NCBI RefSeq assembly: GCF_040689105.1
Contig: NZ_JBFBVU010000012.1
Location: 1-64,000 of the forward strand
DNA length: 64,000 nucleotides
Source: Meridianimarinicoccus marinus
GTDB lineage: Bacteria; Pseudomonadota; Alphaproteobacteria; Rhodobacterales; Rhodobacteraceae
Direction of reading: 5' to 3'
Below, in pieces: positions 32,708 to 42,060 of this stretch; position 1 is the first letter of the stretch; every line of letters begins with the position of its first letter. Both the position numbers and the translations under genes were made by a program. The notes under the pieces were generated by a model. That model saw only the letters and a list, made by a program, of their open reading frames with translations. It did not search any database and had not been told where the DNA came from.

Positions 32708-34633
32708 ATGCACGCCTATCGCAGCCAGACCTGCGCCGACCTGAACAAGAGCCACGTGGGCCAGACTGTCCGCCTGTCGGGCTGGGTTCACCGCGTGCGT
32801 GACCACGGCGGCGTGCTGTTCATCGACCTGCGCGACCATTACGGCGTGACGCAGATCCTGTGCGACGGCGACAGCCCGGCCTTTGCCGAGCTGGAAAAGG
32901 TCCGCAGCGAATGGTGTATCCGCATCGATGGCACCGTGAAGGCCCGTGACGAGAGCCTGATCAACCCCAAGCTGCCCACCGGCGAGATCGAGGTCTATGT
33001 CCGCGAGTTGGAAGTGCTGGGTGCCGCCGACGAGCTGCCGCTGATGGTCTTCGGCGATCAGGAGTACCCCGAGGAAACCCGGCTGAAATACCGCTATCTG
33101 GACCTGCGCCGCGAGAAGCTGCAGGACAACATGCTGCTGCGCTCGAACGTGGTGGCCTCCATGCGCAAGCGCATGTGGGACAAGGGCTTCAACGAATTCC
33201 AGACCCCGATCATCACGGCATCCAGCCCCGAGGGCGCGCGCGATTTCCTGGTGCCCAGCCGTCTGCATCCGGGCCGCTTCTATGCGCTGCCGCAGGCGCC
33301 GCAGCTGTTCAAGCAGCTGATCATGGTGTCGGGCTTCGACAAGTATTTCCAGATCGCGCCGTGCTTCCGCGATGAAGACCCGCGCGCCGACCGCTCGCCC
33401 ACCGATTTCTACCAGCTCGACATGGAGATGTCCTTCGTCACCCAGCAGGATGTGTTCGACACCATCTCGCCGGTGATCGCGGGGGTGTTCGAGGAATTCG
33501 GCGGCGGCCGCAAGGTCGATGCCCCGCAGGACTGGCCGCAGATCAGCTATCGCGACGCGGCGCTGTGGTACGGCACCGACAAGCCCGACCTGCGCAACCC
33601 GATCAAGATGCAGGTTGTCAGCGAGCATTTCCGCGGCTCGGGCTTTGCCATCTTCGCCAAGCTGCTGGAACAGGAGGGCACCGAGATCCGCGCCATCCCC
33701 GCCCCCAAGGGCGGCAGCCGCAAATTCTGCGACCGGATGAACAAATTCGCCCAGGAACAGGGGCTGCCCGGCATGGGCTATATCTTCTGGCGTGAAGTTG
33801 CCGAGCCTTCGCTCCAAGATTTTGAGAAACAAGTCGCCAGGACGGCGACAAGCGACATTCTCGGTGTTGCCGATCAGCAATTTGAACAACTGAAGAACGA
33901 AGCGCGCAACAAGTGGCGGAAAGACCGTGTGAAGTTGGGCGAAGGAAAGTACATGGAAGCAGCCGGCCCCCTGGCCAAGAACATCGGCCCCGATCGCACC
34001 GAGGCGATCCGCCAGCAACTGGGGCTGGACGTGGGCGATGCGGCCTTCTTCCTGGGCGGCAAGCCCAAGGCGTTCGAGGCCGTCGCGGGCCGCGCCCGCA
34101 CCGTCATCGGCGACGAGTTGGGCCTTACCGACCAGAACCGTTTCGCCTTCGCCTGGATCGTCGATTTCCCGATCTACGAGAAGGATGAAGAAACCGGCGA
34201 GGTCGATTTCGAGCACAACCCCTTCTCCATGCCGCAGGGCGGGATGGACGCGCTGGACAGCGATCCGCTGGACGTTCTGGGCTATCAGTACGATCTGGCC
34301 TGCAACGGCTATGAACTGGTCTCCGGCGCGATCCGGAACCACAAGCCCGAGATCATGTTCCGCGCCTTCGAGATTGCCGGCTATGGCAAGGACGAGGTCG
34401 AGAAACGCTTCGGCGGCCTGGCCACCGCGTTCAAATACGGCGCGCCCCCCCACGGCGGCTGCGCGGCGGGCATCGACCGCATCGTGATGCTGCTGGCCGA
34501 CCAGCAGAACATCCGCGAGGTCATCATGTTCCCGATGAACCAGCGCGCCGAAGACCTGATGATGGACGCCCCCAGCCTGCCCACAAACGAGCAGCTGCGC
34601 GACCTGCACCTGCGGGTGATCGACCCCGAATAG
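32708..34633 (+). CDS. aspS: Aspartate--tRNA ligase with an unusual internal insertion
   Basis: A 641-residue class II synthetase charging tRNA-Asp (and probably tRNA-Asn, if non-discriminating). The N-terminal OB domain begins MHAYRSQTCADLNKSHVGQT. Motif 2 (APCFRDEDPRADRSPTDFYQ) and motif 3 (GAPPHGGCAAGIDRIVMLLA) are intact. Relatives I know are about 590 residues and pass directly from GYIFWR to MEAAGPLAKNIG. Here residues 364-415 lie between them, about 46-50 more than expected. They form a charged helical stretch (LQDFEKQVARTATSDILGVA) inside the bacterial GAD insertion domain. This segment is about 52% GC, well below the rest of the gene. Confidence 0.93.
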   Translation: MHAYRSQTCADLNKSHVGQTVRLSGWVHRVRDHGGVLFIDLRDHYGVTQILCDGDSPAFAELEKVRSEWCIRIDGTVKARDESLINPKLPTGEIEVYVRELEVLGAADELPLMVFGDQEYPEETRLKYRYLDLRREKLQDNMLLRSNVVASMRKRMWDKGFNEFQTPIITASSPEGARDFLVPSRLHPGRFYALPQAPQLFKQLIMVSGFDKYFQIAPCFRDEDPRADRSPTDFYQLDMEMSFVTQQDVFDTISPVIAGVFEEFGGGRKVDAPQDWPQISYRDAALWYGTDKPDLRNPIKMQVVSEHFRGSGFAIFAKLLEQEGTEIRAIPAPKGGSRKFCDRMNKFAQEQGLPGMGYIFWREVAEPSLQDFEKQVARTATSDILGVADQQFEQLKNEARNKWRKDRVKLGEGKYMEAAGPLAKNIGPDRTEAIRQQLGLDVGDAAFFLGGKPKAFEAVAGRARTVIGDELGLTDQNRFAFAWIVDFPIYEKDEETGEVDFEHNPFSMPQGGMDALDSDPLDVLGYQYDLACNGYELVSGAIRNHKPEIMFRAFEIAGYGKDEVEKRFGGLATAFKYGAPPHGGCAAGIDRIVMLLADQQNIREVIMFPMNQRAEDLMMDAPSLPTNEQLRDLHLRVIDPE

Positions 34634-34744
34634 CCCGTATCGGAGGCCGCAGTCCGGCTGCGCGCGTTGTAGCCGGAACGGTCAGTTCGTTTGGCTGTCG
34701 GCCTTGTGCTAGTGTCAGGCATCACAGTCGCGGAGACAGATGCC

Positions 34745-35647
34745 ATGACCGGTCCAGATCGAACCTATTCCAGTGCCATGGTGGAGGGAGCCCGCTGGTC
34801 GCGCGTGCGATTGCGTCCGGGCGATATTGTTGTGTCAACGCCGCCCAAGGCGGGTACGACATGGATGCAGAACATCATCCTGCACCTGATTTTTCAGGAT
34901 CTTCAGGTGCGCGATATTCCGGCGTATTCGCCCTATGTCGAGTTACGTCCCCGGCCCTTCGAAGAAATCGAGGCCACAATCGAGGCCCAGACCCATCGCC
35001 GTTGCTTGAAGAGTCATATGCCGGCGGACGGGCATCGGATTTCTCCGGATGTGTGCTATGTGATCGTGGCCCGCGATCCGCGCGATGTCTTCATGTCCTT
35101 GTGGAACTTCTATTGCAGTTTCGAAGATATGTTTTTCGAGCAACCCGCAGATCCGGAGTTTGACCCTCTGCCACGCCCGCCGGAAACTCTGGCTGGTTTC
35201 TGGGACATGTGGATCGGCAAGGGGAATTTCCCGTGGGAGACGGAAGGCTATCCGTTTGGCTCCTGTTTTCACCATCTGCAAACATGGTGGCAACTGAAGG
35301 ACCGTCCCAACATCCTGTTCGTGCATTTCGCAGATCTGCTGCAGGATCTGTCCGGCGAAATTGCCCGCATAGACGGGTTCCTGGGCACCGGATGTTCCGA
35401 AGAGATGCAGGCGCAGATCGCCGGGATGGTCAATTTCAAATCGATGAAACGCGCGGCCGCCCAGATTGACACAGCGGCGGAGGAAACTCTGAAAGGTGGT
35501 GCGCAGTCCTTTATCAACAAAGGTACGAATGGTCGCTGGAAGGGCGTTCTGAGTGCGCGCCAGTTGGCGCAATACGACGCGATCTTGCAGGAAAGACTCT
35601 CTCCCAACCTTGGATTCTGGCTGGAAAACGGCGGACCGCTTCCCTGA
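34745..35647 (+). CDS. PAPS-dependent sulfotransferase (Sulfotransfer_1 domain)
   Basis: A 300-residue soluble sulfotransferase of the eukaryotic cytosolic type. The 5'-phosphosulfate loop is STPPKAGTTWMQNI near residue 37, the 3'-phosphate segment is VARDPRDVFMSLWNF, and the C-terminal motif is KGTNGRWKGVLS. A His in LKSHMPA is the likely catalytic base. It transfers sulfate from PAPS to a hydroxyl or amine; the acceptor is unknown. The ATG 34745 gives the usual start. It stands between aspS and the flagellar block with less GC-biased codons than its neighbours, suggesting acquisition. Confidence 0.88.
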   Translation: MTGPDRTYSSAMVEGARWSRVRLRPGDIVVSTPPKAGTTWMQNIILHLIFQDLQVRDIPAYSPYVELRPRPFEEIEATIEAQTHRRCLKSHMPADGHRISPDVCYVIVARDPRDVFMSLWNFYCSFEDMFFEQPADPEFDPLPRPPETLAGFWDMWIGKGNFPWETEGYPFGSCFHHLQTWWQLKDRPNILFVHFADLLQDLSGEIARIDGFLGTGCSEEMQAQIAGMVNFKSMKRAAAQIDTAAEETLKGGAQSFINKGTNGRWKGVLSARQLAQYDAILQERLSPNLGFWLENGGPLP

Positions 35648-35767
35648 AACTCGCAGCTATCCTGAAATGCTGGTGAAGCGCGGGCCTGTTGGGTGACGCG
35701 CCTTGGTTCGGTCGCGGCAGTGGCCGTGAACCGGGGAAACCTTGGTAAATACATCAAAGTTGATCTG

Positions 35768-35782
35768 TTAAGCCTGAATTAG
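35768..35782 (+). promoter_or_regulatory. CtrA-like binding box upstream of flgE
   Basis: TTAA-N7-TTAG (TTAAGCCTGAATTAG) closely matches the CtrA consensus TTAA-N7-TTAA and lies 58 bases before the flgE start. CtrA is known to control flagellar genes in Rhodobacterales and Caulobacter. Direct control here is inference from the motif. Confidence 0.45.
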
Positions 35783-35839
35783 CCCTGCGGCCCTAAGGCT
35801 GGTTCCCGAGACCAGTTTCTGACGCAGAAAGGCACAGGC

Positions 35840-37150
35840 GTGACGATTTCCTCTTCTTTGAATGCCGGGGTCATGGGCCTGTCGGCCAATGCCAGCAAGC
35901 TGGCCGTGATCTCGGACAATATCGCCAATGCCGGGACCTATGGCTACAAGCGGTCGGTGGCGGATTTCCATTCGATGGTGATCGGCAGTTCCGACAACGC
36001 CTATTCGGCGGGCGGGGTTCGGATGACGCATCAGCGGCTGGTGGACGAACGCGGGGCGCTTATCGGCACCAGCAATTCCACCGATATCGCGGTGCGCGGG
36101 CGCGGCTTCTTCCCGGTCACCGACGCGGCGGCGGTCAATGTCGGCAACGGCGATCTGCCGATGATGCTGCAGACCACCGGATCCTTCCGCACCGACGAGG
36201 AAGGCTATCTGAAAAGCCAGACCGGGCAGGTTCTGATGGGCTGGCCGGCGCTGGCCGATGGCACCATTCCCAACTATCCGCGCGACACCGTCGACGGGCT
36301 GGAGCCGGTGCAGATCAACATCAACCAGTTCGCCGGAGAGCCGACAACGCGGATGACGCTGGGCGTGAACCTGCCTGCGACCTCGACCAAGCCCGGAGCG
36401 GCGGGCGATACCGAGATCCTGTCGGTGGAGTATTTCGACAACCTCGGCACCTCGGAAAACCTGAACGTGACCTTCACGCCGGTGGTGCCGGCGGCGGGTT
36501 CGACCGTGGCCACCAACACCTGGACGCTGGAATTGCGCGACACCGGGTCGAACGGGGCGGTGATCGGCGAATACCAGATGACCTTCCACGACACCCGGAC
36601 CGGCGGTGGCACCCTGGCTTCGGTCACGGCGATCTCGGGCGGCGGCTACAACCCGGCCACCGGCGAGGTCTCGGTGAATGTGGCCAGCGGGCCGCTGGAC
36701 ATCAACATCGGCCAGTTGAACAACCCCGACGGCATCACCCAGCTGTCCGACAGTTTCGCGCCGGTAGCGATCACCAAGGATGGCTCTCCCGTGGGCAACA
36801 TCATCGAGATCGACATCGACCAGAACGGCATGGTCAACGCGCTGTATGACATCGGGATCTCGCGCACCGTCTATCAGATCCCGCTGGTAGACATGCCCAA
36901 TCCCAACGGGCTGATCGCGCTCGACAACCAGTCCTACGCCATCTCGAATGAAAGCGGGTCGTATTTCCTGTGGGACGCGGGCGACGGGCCGACCGGGGAC
37001 ATCGTGAACTACGCGCGCGAGGAATCGACCACCGACGTGGCTTCGGAGCTGACCGAGCTGATCCAGACCCAGCGCGCCTACACGTCGAACGCCAAGGTCA
37101 TCCAGACCGTGGACGAGATGCTGCAGGAAACCACCAATATCAAGCGCTGA
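35840..37150 (+). CDS. flgE: Flagellar hook protein FlgE
   Basis: A 436-residue hook subunit starting at GTG (MTISSSLNAGVMGLSANASK). The N-terminal rod/hook signature ISDNIANAGTYGYKRS, the variable central beta domains and the C-terminal ELTELIQTQRAYTSNAKVIQ coiled segment are all present, so the protein is complete. It polymerises outside the cell to form the universal joint between basal body and filament. First gene of flgE-flgK-flgL-flgI, with a CtrA-like box upstream. Confidence 0.93.
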   Translation: MTISSSLNAGVMGLSANASKLAVISDNIANAGTYGYKRSVADFHSMVIGSSDNAYSAGGVRMTHQRLVDERGALIGTSNSTDIAVRGRGFFPVTDAAAVNVGNGDLPMMLQTTGSFRTDEEGYLKSQTGQVLMGWPALADGTIPNYPRDTVDGLEPVQININQFAGEPTTRMTLGVNLPATSTKPGAAGDTEILSVEYFDNLGTSENLNVTFTPVVPAAGSTVATNTWTLELRDTGSNGAVIGEYQMTFHDTRTGGGTLASVTAISGGGYNPATGEVSVNVASGPLDINIGQLNNPDGITQLSDSFAPVAITKDGSPVGNIIEIDIDQNGMVNALYDIGISRTVYQIPLVDMPNPNGLIALDNQSYAISNESGSYFLWDAGDGPTGDIVNYAREESTTDVASELTELIQTQRAYTSNAKVIQTVDEMLQETTNIKR

Positions 37151-37170
37151 GGCGCGGGAAGGACTGAGCG

Positions 37171-38622
37171 ATGAGCATTTCCGGTGCCCTGGCCAATGCC
37201 CTGTCCGGGCTGAACGCCGCCAGCCGATCGGCCAGCGTGGTCTCCGACAACCTGGCCAACGCACTGACCGAAGGTTTCGGGCGGCGCGAGGTCGAACTGG
37301 GCACGCGTGCCTCGGGGGCGGGCGGCGGCGTGCAGATCGTCTCGGTCGACCGGGTGCGCACCCTGACCCTGCTGACCGACCAGCGCGCGGCCTCGGCCGA
37401 TCTGGCCGGGGCGGACACCCGCAGCGCCTTTCTAGCGCGGGTTCAGGATCTGCAGGGAGAGCCAGGTTCGGGAACCGCGCTGACCGATCTTGTCAGTGGC
37501 GTCGAAACCGCGCTGGTCGCGGCGTTGGCGCGCCCTGATCAACTGGCCCGGCAGACCCAGGTCGTGGATGCGCTGTCGCAACTGGTGACCCGGATTGCCC
37601 AGACGTCGGACAGCATCCAGGTCGAGCGCGCCCGCGCCGACGCCGGGATCGGGCAGGCAGTGGCGCAACTGGAAACCGATCTGACCCAGATCGCGCAGTT
37701 GAACACCGACATCCGCAAGGCCACCATGCGTGGCGATGCGGCCAATGCTCTGAAGGACACGCGGCAACGTCTGGTCGACCGGGTGTCGGAGCTGGTGCCG
37801 GTGCGCGAAGTGGATCGCGGCCTTGGCATGATCGCGCTGATGAGCGAAGGCGGATTGTTGCTCGATGGTACGGCGCCGACCTTCGACTTCCAGACCACCC
37901 CGGTGATCACTGCGCATCACACCGCTGGCGCAGGGTTGCTCTCGGGCATCCAGGTCAACGGCCAGCCTGTCGACCTGACCCGTGACAAGCATCTGCTGTC
38001 GGGCGGGCGGCTGGCGGCCATGGTCTCGGTGCGCGATGACCTGTCGGTGACGGCACAGGCGCAACTGGATGGATTTGCACGTGACCTGCTGGACCGGGTC
38101 TCGGCCAGTGGGGTCGATCCCACGGTCGCAGCAGGGGCGCCGGGCTTGCTGACAGACGGAGGCGGCGCATTCCTGGCGGCCAATGAGACCGGTCTGTCGC
38201 AGCGGCTGGCGCTGAATGCCGCCGTCAATCCGGCGCAGGGCGGGCAGGTCTGGCGCCTGCGCGACGGGCTGGGCGCCGCCGCACCGGGCGCGGTCGGGGA
38301 TGGCGCCGGACTGGCGCGCCTGCGCGACGCCATGGCCAATGCCCATCCCCCCGCATCATCGGCGCTGTCGGGCGCCAGCCGCACCGCTGCCGGACAGGCC
38401 GCCGATCTTTACACCGCACTGGGCACGGAACGGTTGTCGCAGGATACCGCCCTGGCCCATGCCACCGCCCGGCATGCGGGGCTGAGCGAGGCGTTGCAGG
38501 CCGAAGGCGTCGACAGCGATCGCGAAATGCAGAAGCTGCTGCTGATCGAACAGGCCTATGCCGCCAACGCCCGGGTGATTTCCGCGGCCCAGGGCATGCT
38601 CGACACCCTCTTGGAGATCTGA
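37171..38622 (+). CDS. flgK: Flagellar hook-associated protein 1
   Basis: A 483-residue HAP1, joining hook and filament. The N terminus MSISGALANALSGLNAASRS with VVSDNLANALTEGFGRREVE and the C-terminal LIEQAYAANARVISAAQGML form the conserved coiled-coil ends. The centre is variable and Ala-rich. It begins 20 bases after flgE and ends 3 bases before flgL. Confidence 0.92.
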   Translation: MSISGALANALSGLNAASRSASVVSDNLANALTEGFGRREVELGTRASGAGGGVQIVSVDRVRTLTLLTDQRAASADLAGADTRSAFLARVQDLQGEPGSGTALTDLVSGVETALVAALARPDQLARQTQVVDALSQLVTRIAQTSDSIQVERARADAGIGQAVAQLETDLTQIAQLNTDIRKATMRGDAANALKDTRQRLVDRVSELVPVREVDRGLGMIALMSEGGLLLDGTAPTFDFQTTPVITAHHTAGAGLLSGIQVNGQPVDLTRDKHLLSGGRLAAMVSVRDDLSVTAQAQLDGFARDLLDRVSASGVDPTVAAGAPGLLTDGGGAFLAANETGLSQRLALNAAVNPAQGGQVWRLRDGLGAAAPGAVGDGAGLARLRDAMANAHPPASSALSGASRTAAGQAADLYTALGTERLSQDTALAHATARHAGLSEALQAEGVDSDREMQKLLLIEQAYAANARVISAAQGMLDTLLEI

Positions 38623-38625
38623 GCG

Positions 38626-39636
38626 ATGATGACAACGAACCTCGGCGACCTCTCGCGCGCCTTCCTGCTGCGGCGCCAGACCTCCACGGTGAAGGCGGAT
38701 CTGAACCAGCTCTCCGCCGAGCTTGGGTCGGGCCGGCTGTCCGATCTGCAATCCCGTCTGGACGGCAATTTCGGGGCCCTGGCCGGGGTCGAACACGGTC
38801 TGAAGCTGAACGCGGGCTATGCCGCGAGCAACCGCGACGCCGGGCAATTCGCGGCAGCACAGCAACTGGCGCTGACCGGGGTTCTGGACATCACCACGCG
38901 GGCCGGCGCCGACTACCTGAATGTGGCATCGACCGGAGAGACCACGCAGCGCAACACCATCTACGCCCAGGCCGCCGACCAGCTTGACCAGCTTCTGGCA
39001 CGGCTGAACACCAGTTTCGGCGATCGCAGCCTGTTTGCCGGTGTGGCCACCGATGCGCCCGCCATTGCGGATGCCGCGACCCTGCTGGCCGGCCTGTCCA
39101 CCGCGCTGAGCGGGCAGACCACCGCCGCCGGGGTGCAGGCCGCGGCGGACGCGTGGTTCGACACCCCCGGCGGCGGTTTCGAGACCACAGTTTACCAGGG
39201 CGCGACCACCGACCTTGCCCCCTTCGATATCGGCGAGAACGCGCAGGTGGCGCTGACCACTCGTGCCGATGCCCAGCCGCTGCGCGAAGTGCTGAAGCAG
39301 GTGGCGGTGACGGCGCTGATGGGCCAGGGGCTTCTGGCGGGCAATGTGGCCGAGCAGAAACGCCTGCTGGCCGACGCCGGCGCCGGGTTGATGAACAGCG
39401 CCGATGAAGTTACCGCCCTGAAGGCCGGGATCGGCTATGACGAGGAACGGATCGACACCGCGCGGCTGCGCTCGGACAGCCAGGCGGCGGCACTGCGCAT
39501 GGCGCAGAACGCGCTGGTTCAGGCCGATCCTTTCGAGACCGCCCTGCGGCTCAGCGAGGTCGAGGCCCAGCTGGAGACGATCTATACCCTCACCGCCCGC
39601 CTGTCCGGCCTGTCGCTCGTGTCGGTGTTGCGATGA
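38626..39636 (+). CDS. flgL: Flagellar hook-associated protein 3 (flagellin-like)
   Basis: A 336-residue HAP3 of flagellin type: N-terminal LLRRQTSTVKADLNQLSAEL coiled region, variable middle and a C-terminal ETALRLSEVEAQLETIYTLT segment. ATG 38626 or the adjacent 38629 may be used. It sits between HAP1 and the filament. The stop overlaps flgI by 4 bases. Confidence 0.88.
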   Translation: MMTTNLGDLSRAFLLRRQTSTVKADLNQLSAELGSGRLSDLQSRLDGNFGALAGVEHGLKLNAGYAASNRDAGQFAAAQQLALTGVLDITTRAGADYLNVASTGETTQRNTIYAQAADQLDQLLARLNTSFGDRSLFAGVATDAPAIADAATLLAGLSTALSGQTTAAGVQAAADAWFDTPGGGFETTVYQGATTDLAPFDIGENAQVALTTRADAQPLREVLKQVAVTALMGQGLLAGNVAEQKRLLADAGAGLMNSADEVTALKAGIGYDEERIDTARLRSDSQAAALRMAQNALVQADPFETALRLSEVEAQLETIYTLTARLSGLSLVSVLR

Positions 39637-40733
39637 TCCGGGCCCTTCTGACCCTGATCTGGCTTGCGCTGGCCAGCGTCGTTCAGGCGGGTGAAATCCG
39701 CCTGAAAGATCTTGTGGAATTCGACGGGGTGCGCGGCAACGACCTGGTGGGCTATGGCCTCGTGGTCGGGCTGAACGGCACTGGAGACGGCTTGCGAAAC
39801 TCGCCTTTCACTGAAGAAATCATGGCCAACATCCTTGAACGGCTGGGCGTCAATGTGGCCGGAGAGCAGTTTCGGCCCAAGAACGTGGCCTCGGTCTTCG
39901 TGACCGCCACTTTGCCGCCATTTTCGCGGGTCGGTTCGCAGATCGACATCACCGTCTCGGCCATCGGGGACGCGAAAAGCCTGCTGGGCGGTACTCTGGT
40001 GATGACGCCCCTGAACGCGGCGGATGGCCAGATCTACGCGGTGGCGCAGGGCACCGTGATCGCCGGGGGCGCCTCGATCGAGGGCGAGGCCGCAACGGTG
40101 ATCCAGGGCGTGCCGACCTCGGGCGTGATTCCGTCGGGCGCGCGGGTTGAGCGGGAGGTGGAATTCGATTTCTCGACGCTGTCGTCCCTGCGGCTGGCGC
40201 TGCGCACACCGGATTTCACCACCGCGCTGCTGATCGAGCAGGTCATCAACCGCCGTTTCGACCGGGGCGTGGCCGAGGCGATGGACGCGGGCACCGTGCG
40301 GTTGAACCTGGATGCCACGCGGGCCGGATCCCCGGCGCGGGCCATGGCACAGATCGAAAACCTGCGGGTGGTGCCCCAGCGCCGCGCCCGAGTGGTCGTT
40401 GACCAGCGGTCGGGCACGATTGTCATGGGCGATGAGGTGCGCATCAGCCGGGTGGCCGTGTCGCAGGGCAACCTGACCCTGAAAGTGCAGGAAACGCCGC
40501 TGGTGTCGCAGCCCAATCCCTTCGCCGATGGCGAAACCATTGTCGTGCCGCGCACCGATGTTGCGATCGAGGAAGAGCCCGGCACCGGGCTGGCCGAAGT
40601 GCCCGATGGAACCACCCTGTCCGAAGTCATCGCCGGTCTGAACGCGCTCGGGGTCTCGCCGCGCGACATGATCGACATCCTGAAAAGCATCAAGGCGGCC
40701 GGGGCGCTGCACGCGGAATTCGTGGTGCGCTAG
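39633..40733 (+). CDS. flgI: Flagellar P-ring protein FlgI
   Basis: A 366-residue P-ring subunit with an N-terminal signal peptide (ALLTLIWLALASVVQAGEIR). Family landmarks are GNDLVGYGLVVGLNGTGDGL, FRPKNVASVFVTATLPPFSR and VSAIGDAKSLLGGTLVMTPL, and a C-terminal ISPRDMIDILKSIKAAGALH-like end. It assembles in the periplasm around the rod. Last gene of the flagellar block in this window, converging on folC. Confidence 0.94.
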   Translation: MIRALLTLIWLALASVVQAGEIRLKDLVEFDGVRGNDLVGYGLVVGLNGTGDGLRNSPFTEEIMANILERLGVNVAGEQFRPKNVASVFVTATLPPFSRVGSQIDITVSAIGDAKSLLGGTLVMTPLNAADGQIYAVAQGTVIAGGASIEGEAATVIQGVPTSGVIPSGARVEREVEFDFSTLSSLRLALRTPDFTTALLIEQVINRRFDRGVAEAMDAGTVRLNLDATRAGSPARAMAQIENLRVVPQRRARVVVDQRSGTIVMGDEVRISRVAVSQGNLTLKVQETPLVSQPNPFADGETIVVPRTDVAIEEEPGTGLAEVPDGTTLSEVIAGLNALGVSPRDMIDILKSIKAAGALHAEFVVR

Positions 40734-40788
40734 GCGGCGCGAGGTGGTCCCGGCCTGCGTTGCGCGGCCGATCCCGGTCAGGCGGCGC

Positions 40789-42060
40789 TCAGGCCGCCGC
40801 CAGAACCGTCCCGGCCAGATAGAGCGAGCCGCAAATCAGCACGCGGGCGTGCGGCGCGGTGGCGGCGATCCGGGTGCAGGCTTCGGCGACATCGCGGGCG
40901 GGCGCGGCGGTCAATCCGGCCTGCCGGGCGGCGCGGGTGGTTTCCTCTGCGGTCAGTGTGGCCTCGGCGCCGGGGATCGACACCGCCTGAACCCCTGTCA
41001 CTTTTGTCGCGAGCGGACGCAGATAGCCGCTGGCATCCTTGGTGCGCAGCATGCCGCAGATCAGGTGGGTTTCCCGGTCTGGCAGGCTGTCCAGATGCCG
41101 CGCCAATGCCACGCCCGCCGCCGCGTTGTGGCCGCCATCGAGCCATAGCTCGGCCTGCGGCAACAGTGCGTTCCAGGATGTGCCGGTCAACCGCTGCATC
41201 CGGGCAGGCCAGTCGGGACCGGTCATGGCGGCCTCCAGCGCGTCTTCGCCAAACCCCAGATGCCGCAACCCGGCCAGCGCGGCGCCGGCATTGGTGATCT
41301 GGTGTCCCCCCGGCAGGGCCGGAAGGGGCAGGTCGCACAGCCCGGTTTCGTCCTGGAAGATCAGGCGGCCCCGTTCCTCCCAGACATGCCAGTGCTGGCC
41401 ATGCACCAGCAGCGGCGCGCCGAGGCGGGCGGCCTGGGCCTCGATCACCTCCAGCGCTTCGTCGTCTTGGGGGCCAACCACGCAGGGCACGCCACGTTTC
41501 AGGATCCCGGCTTTTTCAAAGGCGATCTTGGCCAACGTGTCGCCCAGATATTGTTCGTGGTCCACCGACACCGGGGTGATCACGCAGAGCGCAGGTTTTT
41601 CGACCACGTTGGTGGCGTCCAGCCGCCCGCCCAGCCCTACTTCCAGCAGGGTCCAGTCGGCGGGCGTGCGGGAAAAGGCCAGCAGGGCGGCCACAGTGGT
41701 GATCTCGAAATAGGTGATCGGGTCGGGGCCGTTGTGCTCCAGACATTCGTCCAGCACCACCGCCAGCGCGGGTTCCGAGATCAGCTCTCCGGCCAGCCGC
41801 ACCCGCTCGTGAAACCGCACCAGATGCGGCGAGGTATAGGCATGGCAGCTTTGCCCGGCCCCCTCCAGCCCGGCGCGCAGCATCGCCAGGGTGGAACCCT
41901 TGCCGTTGGTCCCGGCAATATGGATCACCGGCGGCAACCGCTTTTCGGGATGGTCCAGCCGCGCCAGCAGCCGCCAGACCCGGTCCAGCGTCAGGTCGAT
42001 GATCTTGGGGTGCAGCGACATCATCCGGTCCAGGAGGATGTCGGAGCCGGGCGTCGTCAC
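40789..42060 (-). CDS. folC: Bifunctional folylpolyglutamate synthase/dihydrofolate synthase
   Basis: A 423-residue Mur-ligase-family enzyme (EC 6.3.2.12/6.3.2.17) adding glutamate to dihydropteroate and folates. The P-loop is HIAGTNGKGSTLAML; others are TLLEVGLGGRLDATNVV, ITPVSVDHEQYLGDTLAKIA and LWLDGGHNAAAG. The start is GTG 42060, which overlaps the accD stop by 4 bases (GTGA) and gives MTTPGSDILLDRMMSLHPK. The accD-folC order is the standard bacterial one. Confidence 0.92.
   Translation of the reverse strand: MTTPGSDILLDRMMSLHPKIIDLTLDRVWRLLARLDHPEKRLPPVIHIAGTNGKGSTLAMLRAGLEGAGQSCHAYTSPHLVRFHERVRLAGELISEPALAVVLDECLEHNGPDPITYFEITTVAALLAFSRTPADWTLLEVGLGGRLDATNVVEKPALCVITPVSVDHEQYLGDTLAKIAFEKAGILKRGVPCVVGPQDDEALEVIEAQAARLGAPLLVHGQHWHVWEERGRLIFQDETGLCDLPLPALPGGHQITNAGAALAGLRHLGFGEDALEAAMTGPDWPARMQRLTGTSWNALLPQAELWLDGGHNAAAGVALARHLDSLPDRETHLICGMLRTKDASGYLRPLATKVTGVQAVSIPGAEATLTAEETTRAARQAGLTAAPARDVAEACTRIAATAPHARVLICGSLYLAGTVLAAA

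Noticed and set aside
33792..33937. GTGAAGTTG repeated at both ends of the AspRS insert, as a possible target-site duplication
   Set aside because: The copies are 137 bases apart, which is not a multiple of three and does not match the inferred insert length; a 9-base chance repeat is plausible.
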